DNA of 64,000 nt from Marmoricola_A sp963784485 (GTDB lineage: Bacteria; Actinomycetota; Actinomycetes; Propionibacteriales; Nocardioidaceae), in assembly GCA_963784485.1 (NCBI GenBank), contig CAWARH010000005.1, positions 1,240,001 to 1,304,000 on the forward strand, given 5' to 3'. The notes below the pieces were generated by a model that saw only the letters and a list, made by a program, of their open reading frames with translations, made no database searches and was not told the DNA's origin. Shown here in pieces: positions 58,436 to 64,000 of this stretch. The stretch's first letter is position 1; the number at the start of each line of letters is the position of its first letter. The translations under genes and the position numbers were made by a program.

Positions 58436-60769
58436 GGCGAGCAGGAGGTCGAGGAGCACCACAGCGCCGTGCTTGTCGAGCGGGTGGTTGCCGTTGCCGC
58501 ACTTCGGGGACTGCACGCAGGAGGGGCAGCCGCTCTCGCAGCGGCACGACGAGATGGTCTCCCGGGTGGCGGTCAGCCAGTCCCGCGCGGCGGCATAGCC
58601 CCGCTCGGAGAAGCCGGCGCCGCCGGGGTGTCCGTCGTAGACGAACACGGTGAGGACGCCGGTGTCGGGATGCAGCGCCGTCGACACCCCGCCGATGTCC
58701 CACCGGTCGCAGGTCGCGAACAGCGGCAGCAGCCCGATCGAGGCGTGCTCGGCGGCGTGCGCCGAGCCGGGCAGGTCGGCGGCAGCGAGCCCCGAGTCCT
58801 CCCACATCACGGGGGGCACGGTCCACCAGACCGCCTTGGTCTCCAACGTCCGCTCGGGGAGCGTCAGCGGCTCCTCGGCCAGCACCTCTCCGGAGGGGAC
58901 CCGTCGCTTGAGGAACGAGACGACCTGGTGGGTGACCCGGACCGTGCCGAACGCGAGCCGGGCCGCACCCCAGCTCTGGGCGACGTCCTCGTCCAGGAGC
59001 ACGATGTCGGTGACCTCACGGGCGGCCGTCGAGTAGTCCGGGTCCGCGCGCTCCAGCACCGCCACGTGGTCCTCCAGGTCGAGGCTGACGACGAGGTACG
59101 TCTCGCCCTGGTGCAGGTAGACAGCGCCTTCGTGGACGGTGGTGTGGGCCGAGGCGCCGTCGACGGTGCCGACGACACGGCCCGTCTCGGCCTCGACCAG
59201 GTCGATCGGCCTGCCCCCAGAGGACCGGAGGTCGGCCAGGTCGCTGGCGCGCCGGCGATCGGTCCAGAACCACCCTGCCGGACGCTGCCGCAGCAGCCCG
59301 GCCTCGGCCAGCGCGTCCACCCCCTCCCTGGCCCGGTCGCCGAACAACGGCAGGTCGGCCTCGGTGAGCGGGATCTCCGCTGCTGCCGCACACAGGTGAG
59401 GACCGAGGACGTAGGGGTTGCCGGGATCGAAGACGGTGGCCTCCACCGGTGCCCCGACCAGGGCCTCGGGATGGGTGACCAGGTAGGTGTCCAACGGGTC
59501 GTCGCGCGCCACCAGCACCGCGAGCGCATCGGTGCCGCGACGTCCGGCACGACCGACCTGCTGCCACATCGCGGCGCGCGTGCCGGGGAAGCCCGCCAGC
59601 AGCACGGCGTCGAGGCCCGCGATGTCGATGCCGAGCTCGAGCGCGTTGGTCGCCGCCACCCCGACCAGGCTGCCGTCCCGGATCGCCGCTTCCAGAGCCC
59701 GACGGTCCTCGGGCAGATAGCCGCCGCGGTACGCCGCGACCGAGGCGCCGAGGCCGGGAACCGCCTCGTCGAGCACCCGGGCGGCGCTGAGCGCCACCGA
59801 CTCCGCGCCCTTGCGGGACCGCACGAAGGCCAGGGTCCGCACCCCACCGGCGACCAGGTCCGCCAGCAGGTCGGCGACCTCGGCGGTCGCGGCGCGGCGG
59901 ACCGGTGCGCCGTTCTCCCCGCCGTACGACGTGAACGGGGGCTCCCACAGCCCGAGGGTCACCTGCCCTCGTGCGGAGGAGTCCTCGTCGACCGCCTCCA
60001 CCTCCAGACCGGTCAGTCGGTGGGCCGAGAGCGCCGGATCGGCGACGGTGGCCGAGGCCAGCACGAAGGTCGGCGACGCGCCGTACGACGCGGCCACCCG
60101 GCGCAGCCTGCGCAGGACGAGCGCCACGTGGGCCCCGAAGACTCCTCGGTAGTGGTGGCACTCGTCGACCACGACGTACCGCAGCTGGGCGAAGAAGCGA
60201 GCCCACCGTGCGTGGCCGGGCAGGAGCGAGTGGTGCAGCATGTCGGGGTTGGTCAGCAGGTACTCCGCGTGGTCGCGCGCCCAGGCACGCTGCTCACGCG
60301 GGCTGTCCCCGTCGTGGGCGCAGGCGGCCAGCCCGGGAACCCCGAGGGTGGACAGGGCGTGCAGCTGGTCCTGGGCCAGAGCCTTGGTGGGGGAGAGGTA
60401 CAGCACCGTCGAACCGGGTCTGCCGTTGCCTCGACGACTTCCCAGCACCTCACTCAACGCCGGCAGCTGGAAGGCCAGCGACTTGCCCGAGGCCGTCCCG
60501 GTGGCCAGCACCACGTGCCGCCCGGCGTGCGCGGCCTCCGCGGCGGCCACCTGGTGGGCCCACGGCTGGGCCACGCCGCGGGCGGTCCACGCCTCCACCA
60601 GTGCGGGGGAAGCCCAGGCCGGCCACGGCACGGTGGTCCCCGCCCGTGCCGGAAGCGTCTCGGTGTGGGTGAGCCGGTCAGCGCGGTCGCCGCCACCGGC
60701 GACGAGACCGGCGAGAGCGTCGAGGGTTCCCCTGGGAGGTGACGGCACGGGGCCAGTGTTGCAAGGCAT
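58367..60769 (-). CDS. DEAD/DEAH-box helicase with DUF1998 zinc-binding C-terminus
   Basis: The 800-residue superfamily 2 helicase has Walker A ATGTASGKSLAFQLP and motif II DECHHYRG. Motif III VLASATVADP and motif VI QQVGRAGRRG follow. The C-terminal DUF1998 has a four-Cys cluster, CRCESGCPSC with CGNGN. It resembles Rv3649/MrfA-like repair helicases, probably acting in DNA damage response. It overlaps the TadE-like gene tail by about 69 nt, tail-to-tail. The ATG at 60769 is preceded by the BldG gene region. Confidence 0.93.
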   Translation of the reverse strand: MPCNTGPVPSPPRGTLDALAGLVAGGGDRADRLTHTETLPARAGTTVPWPAWASPALVEAWTARGVAQPWAHQVAAAEAAHAGRHVVLATGTASGKSLAFQLPALSEVLGSRRGNGRPGSTVLYLSPTKALAQDQLHALSTLGVPGLAACAHDGDSPREQRAWARDHAEYLLTNPDMLHHSLLPGHARWARFFAQLRYVVVDECHHYRGVFGAHVALVLRRLRRVAASYGASPTFVLASATVADPALSAHRLTGLEVEAVDEDSSARGQVTLGLWEPPFTSYGGENGAPVRRAATAEVADLLADLVAGGVRTLAFVRSRKGAESVALSAARVLDEAVPGLGASVAAYRGGYLPEDRRALEAAIRDGSLVGVAATNALELGIDIAGLDAVLLAGFPGTRAAMWQQVGRAGRRGTDALAVLVARDDPLDTYLVTHPEALVGAPVEATVFDPGNPYVLGPHLCAAAAEIPLTEADLPLFGDRAREGVDALAEAGLLRQRPAGWFWTDRRRASDLADLRSSGGRPIDLVEAETGRVVGTVDGASAHTTVHEGAVYLHQGETYLVVSLDLEDHVAVLERADPDYSTAAREVTDIVLLDEDVAQSWGAARLAFGTVRVTHQVVSFLKRRVPSGEVLAEEPLTLPERTLETKAVWWTVPPVMWEDSGLAAADLPGSAHAAEHASIGLLPLFATCDRWDIGGVSTALHPDTGVLTVFVYDGHPGGAGFSERGYAAARDWLTATRETISSCRCESGCPSCVQSPKCGNGNHPLDKHGAVVLLDLLLAGSDAHGPGGGARPHRDEAVQQG

Positions 60770-60843
60770 GGTTGAATGCCCGTGTGCGGACCGGGGGCAC
60801 CCCGTCGTCCGCTGTGACGCGACGCTAGCGCGGAGGAGTAGCC

Positions 60844-61182
60844 GTGGACCTGTCTCTCGAGACTCGTCAGGAGAACAACCGCACCATCATCGAGGTGGGC
60901 GGGGAGATCGACGTCTACACGGCGCCGAAGCTGCGTGAGTGCATCACGGGTCTGGTCGACGAGGGGCGACGTGACCTCGTCATCGACCTGGAGAAGGTCG
61001 AGTTCATGGACTCCACCGGTCTCGGGGTGCTGGTGGGTGGACTCAAGCGGGTCCGTACCCACGAGGGCTCGCTGGAGCTCGTGTGCACGCAGGAGCGGCT
61101 CCTCAAGATCTTCCGGATCACCGGCTTGGGCAAGGTCTTCGCCATCCACAGCTCGCTCGCCGAGGCCACGGCGGCCGAGTAG
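60844..61182 (+). CDS. bldG: BldG-like STAS anti-sigma factor antagonist
   Basis: The 112-residue STAS protein has the family phosphoserine loop FMDSTGLGVLVGG (S57) and the IDVYTAPKLRECITG core. It matches Streptomyces BldG in length and sequence, as I recall. The kinase homolog (next gene) would phosphorylate S57 to release or hold a sigma factor. A GTG start at 60844 is preceded by GGAGGAGTAGCC. Two bases separate its stop and the next ATG. Confidence 0.92.
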   Translation: MDLSLETRQENNRTIIEVGGEIDVYTAPKLRECITGLVDEGRRDLVIDLEKVEFMDSTGLGVLVGGLKRVRTHEGSLELVCTQERLLKIFRITGLGKVFAIHSSLAEATAAE

Positions 61183-61184
61183 TC

Positions 61185-61580
61185 ATGGCAACCGTGCAGA
61201 CTGCCAACGACGACGTGTCGATCGTGATCGCACGGGACCCTGCGCTGGTGCGCACCGTCCGCCTGGTCGCGGCGGCGGTGGCGCGGCGTACCGACCGCAG
61301 TGACTCGGTCATCGAGGAGATCCGGCTCGCGGTGGGCGAGGCCTGCGCCCTCATGATCGGCGCCGATGCGGCGACCAGCGCGCTCGCGGAGCGGGTGAGC
61401 GTCGTCATCGGCACCGGACCCCAGCTGACCGTGACCGTCACCGGCCGCGTGGTCGACGAGGCCAGCGAGATCCAGGAGCTGGGACTCGACCCCTACGCGC
61501 TGATCCGCGGGCTGTCGGAGTCGTTCAGCGCCTCGCGGGACGGTGACTCCACCACGGTGGAGATGGCCTGGGCGCTCTAG
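61185..61580 (+). CDS. RsbW-like anti-sigma factor serine kinase
   Basis: The 131-residue HATPase protein has an N-box EEIRLAVGEACALMIG. A degenerate G-box region and the FSASRDGDSTTVEMAW tail follow. It should bind and phosphorylate the BldG-type partner or sequester a sigma factor. The ATG at 61185 lies two bases after the bldG stop. Like the SCO3548 relative, it follows bldG. The lack of a clear second glycine loop makes its kinase activity uncertain. Confidence 0.82.
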   Translation: MATVQTANDDVSIVIARDPALVRTVRLVAAAVARRTDRSDSVIEEIRLAVGEACALMIGADAATSALAERVSVVIGTGPQLTVTVTGRVVDEASEIQELGLDPYALIRGLSESFSASRDGDSTTVEMAWAL

Positions 61581-61799
61581 CCCCCCTCTGCCCGGACCGC
61601 ACCGGATGCGGGTCCCTCACGCACGTGCACGCACCAGTGAGACGAATCACCCACCCGGTTCGTCGATTCTTGGCTACCTCTCAGTAGACTCCCGATCCTC
61701 TCGTGAGAGTCAGATCACACATCTGGCCGCGCCCGTGGGTCTGCCACGCGGTGACGGATCGCAACGAAGGGCCTCACAGCCCGAAATCGGAGGAATCGC

Positions 61800-64000
61800 A
61801 TGTCCCGGGTCCCCTTCGGCGTCGTCGACGCCGAGGCCACCGTGGACCTTTCTGGTGGCAACCTCACGCTGGTACTCGTCGTCGGTCTCATCGCGCTCGT
61901 CGCGTTGGCCATGGCTTTCGTGTTCCGGTCGCAGGTCCTCGCCGCTGGTGAAGGCACGGAGAACATGAAGAACATCGCCCAAGCGGTGCAGGAGGGAGCC
62001 TCGGCGTACCTCACCCGACAGTTCCGAACGCTCGCGGTCTTCGCTGCCGTCGCGTTCTTCTTCCTGCTCCTGCTCCCCGCTGACGACTTCGCAGAGAGGA
62101 TCGGACGCTCCATCTTCTTCCTGGTCGGTGCCGTGTTCTCCGCCACCGTCGGGTACCTCGGCATGTCCCTCGCGGTGAAGGCCAACCTCCGGGTGGCCGC
62201 AGCAGCCAACAACGAGGGCCGGGAGCCGGCCATGACCATCGGCTTCCGCACCGGTGCCATGGTCGGCATGCTCACGGTCGGTCTTGGCCTGCTGGGCGCA
62301 AGCGTCGTGGTGGTCCTGTACAAGGACCAGGCGCCGCGGGTGCTCGAGGGCTTCGGCTTCGGAGCCGCGCTCCTGGCCATGTTCATGCGCGTCGGTGGTG
62401 GCATCTTCACCAAGGCCGCGGACGTGGGCGCCGACCTGGTCGGCAAGGTCGAGAACAACATCCCCGAGGACGACCCGCGCAACGCCGCGACCATCGCCGA
62501 CAACGTCGGGGACAACGTCGGCGACTGCGCTGGCATGGCTGCGGACCTGTTCGAGTCCTACGCCGTCACCCTGGTCGCGGCACTGATCCTCGGTTCGCAG
62601 GCGTTCGGCGACCGGGGACTGGTCTACCCGCTGCTGATCCCCGCCATCGGCGCGTTGACCGCGGTCGCCGGTGTCTACCTCTGCAAGCCGCGGGTGGGCG
62701 AGAACGGCCTGACCACCATCAACCGGGCGTTCTACATCTCGGCCGGCATCGCGGCGGTGGGCTGCGTCCTGCTGTCGTTCGTCTACCTGCCCGGCTCGTT
62801 CGCCGAGTTCAACAACGTGACCGGCTCGGACATGGCCGGCGCCACCGGCGACCCCCGCGTGATCGCGTCGGTCGCCGTGGTCATCGGCATCGTGATGGCG
62901 GCGGGAATCCTCGCCCTCACCGGCTACTACACCGGCACCGAGTACCGCCCCGTCAAGGACGTCGGCAAGACCTCGCTCACCGGCGCGGCCACCGTGATCC
63001 TCTCCGGCCTGTCGGTCGGCTTCGAGTCCGCCGTGTACACCACCATCGTCATCGGCTCGGCGGTCTTCGGCGCGTTCCTGCTCGGCGGGGCCACGGTCAC
63101 CGTCTCGCTCTTCGCGGTGGCCCTGGCCGGGTGTGGTCTGCTGACCACCGTCGGGGTCATCGTCGCGATGGACACCTTCGGTCCCGTCTCGGACAACGCC
63201 CAGGGCATCGCTGAGATGTCGGGCGACGTCAGTGAGGAGGGCGCGCAGATCCTCACCGAGCTCGACGCCGTCGGCAACACCACCAAGGCGATCACCAAGG
63301 GCATCGCCATCGCGACCGCCGTGCTGGCTGCGACCGCCCTGTTCGGCTCCTACTCCACCTCGGTGGCGGAGTCGCTCGCCACCGCCCAGCCGAGCGCGGA
63401 CGAGATCGCCCGGCTCAGCTTCGCGGTCTTCAACCCCGGCGTGCTGGTCGGCCTGCTGCTCGGTGCGGCCGTGGTGTTCCTCTTCTCGGGCCTGGCCATC
63501 AACGCCGTGGCCCGTGCCGCGGGCGCGGTCGTGTACGAGGTGCGCCGCCAGTTCCGGGAGATCCCCGGCATCATGGAGGGCACCGGACGGCCCGAGTACG
63601 GCAAGGTCGTCGACATCGTCACCAAGGACTCCCTGCGGGAGCTGGTCACGCCCGGTCTGCTGGCCGTGCTGGCCCCGATCGCGGTCGGGTTCGGGCTCGG
63701 TGTCGGAGCTCTCGCGGGCTTCCTGGCCGGCGCGATCGGGACGGGCACGCTCATGGCGGTCTTCCTCGCCAATGCCGGTGGGGCGTGGGACAACGCCAAG
63801 AAGCTCGTCGAGGACGGTCACCACGGGGGCAAGGGCTCTCCGGCGCACGAGGCCACCGTCATCGGTGACACCGTGGGTGACCCCTTCAAGGACACCGCCG
63901 GTCCGGCGATCAACCCGCTGCTCAAGGTGATGAACCTGGTCTCGCTGCTCATCGCGAGCGCGGTCGTCTCGTTGAGCGTGGGCACCGACCAGAACGACAC
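61800..64000 (+). CDS. hppA: K+-insensitive H+-translocating pyrophosphatase (3' end cut by window edge)
   Basis: About 733 residues are visible and the frame runs off the right edge. The family motifs include ADVGADLVGKVE, NPEDDPRN-like EDDPRNAATIADNVGDNVGD and GDTVGDPFKDTAGP. GNTTKAITKGIAI holds the Lys (GNTTK) that marks the K+-independent branch, in place of the Ala of K+-dependent enzymes. It hydrolyses PPi to pump H+. The ATG at 61800 is preceded by GGAGGAA and a 219-base upstream gap. Confidence 0.93.
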   Translation, partial: MSRVPFGVVDAEATVDLSGGNLTLVLVVGLIALVALAMAFVFRSQVLAAGEGTENMKNIAQAVQEGASAYLTRQFRTLAVFAAVAFFFLLLLPADDFAERIGRSIFFLVGAVFSATVGYLGMSLAVKANLRVAAAANNEGREPAMTIGFRTGAMVGMLTVGLGLLGASVVVVLYKDQAPRVLEGFGFGAALLAMFMRVGGGIFTKAADVGADLVGKVENNIPEDDPRNAATIADNVGDNVGDCAGMAADLFESYAVTLVAALILGSQAFGDRGLVYPLLIPAIGALTAVAGVYLCKPRVGENGLTTINRAFYISAGIAAVGCVLLSFVYLPGSFAEFNNVTGSDMAGATGDPRVIASVAVVIGIVMAAGILALTGYYTGTEYRPVKDVGKTSLTGAATVILSGLSVGFESAVYTTIVIGSAVFGAFLLGGATVTVSLFAVALAGCGLLTTVGVIVAMDTFGPVSDNAQGIAEMSGDVSEEGAQILTELDAVGNTTKAITKGIAIATAVLAATALFGSYSTSVAESLATAQPSADEIARLSFAVFNPGVLVGLLLGAAVVFLFSGLAINAVARAAGAVVYEVRRQFREIPGIMEGTGRPEYGKVVDIVTKDSLRELVTPGLLAVLAPIAVGFGLGVGALAGFLAGAIGTGTLMAVFLANAGGAWDNAKKLVEDGHHGGKGSPAHEATVIGDTVGDPFKDTAGPAINPLLKVMNLVSLLIASAVVSLSVGTDQND

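Noticed and set aside
58436..60742. Extension of the TadE-like frame across the helicase
   Set aside because: It is antisense to a helicase with complete motifs and has no domain of its own. I treat the open frame as accidental.
1..64000. CRISPR array, insertion sequence, integrase or rRNA genes
   Set aside because: No regularly spaced repeats, transposase or integrase motifs, or rRNA sequence could be found on either strand.

Overview
The window is about 70% G+C, uses many GTG starts, and is packed with 4-nt ATGA/GTGA overlaps. Gene content and order point to a high-GC actinomycete, most likely a Nocardioides-like member of the Nocardioidaceae. From memory (no search was run), most of the window follows a conserved actinobacterial backbone. 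In M. tuberculosis this runs dnaX-ybaB-recR, ask-asd, a metallophosphoesterase, ponA2, whiB4, two ArsA-like ATPases, RidA, an MBL hydrolase, crp, nth, a thioredoxin lipoprotein, a Nudix enzyme, marP, a holin-like protein, acs, and then the Rv3662c-Rv3654c Tad/ssd block and a helicase. The Streptomyces-type bldG-hppA segment follows.

Layout. 1-8085 is accessory surface-polysaccharide material: a secreted repeat protein cut by the left edge, three GT2 glycosyltransferases, an HPr-kinase-like P-loop protein, an adenylate-kinase-like P-loop protein, and a bifunctional GDP-mannose pyrophosphorylase/phosphomannose isomerase. It abuts the 3' end of tRNA-Ser(GGA). 8276-15137 holds core information and amino-acid genes: tRNA-Ser, SRP RNA, dnaX, ybaB, recR, a DUF5063 gene, lysC, asd and tRNA-Pro. 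15153-27025 holds cell-wall and redox genes (metallophosphoesterase, YqeY, PBP with PASTA, WhiB), paired ATPases, a 3-oxoacid CoA-transferase, a degenerate B12-binding protein, RidA, Nudix and MBL hydrolases. 27045-31218 holds crp, nth, a TlpA-like lipoprotein, a CoA-type Nudix enzyme and marP.

31246-37781 looks like an inserted polysaccharide module: a UDP-N-acetylhexosamine dehydrogenase, divergent from a secreted Ig/cadherin-like repeat protein, a secreted FnIII-GH18 protein and a processive membrane GT2. I propose it makes and trims a uronic-acid-containing amino-sugar polymer. 37831-49982 covers holin-like protein, NhaA, acetyl-CoA synthetase, an acetate symporter pair, a MarR/MFS unit and a second symporter pair run by a soluble LytS/LytTR two-component system. 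50018-58435 covers a methyltransferase, a Fic-like pseudoenzyme, an intergenic region that may encode an Ms1/MTS2823-type RNA, a HAD phosphatase and a minimal Tad pilus locus. 58367-64000 covers a DEAH helicase, a BldG-type STAS protein, an RsbW-like kinase and an H+-pyrophosphatase cut by the right edge.

No CRISPR array, insertion sequence, integrase or rRNA gene was seen. The most interesting items are the 31-38 kb polysaccharide module, the 51.9-52.1 kb RNA candidate, the left polysaccharide cluster with its two unusual P-loop proteins, the soluble sensor kinase, the cobalamin-ligand-less B12-domain protein, and the TadE-like gene that lacks its own stop codon.
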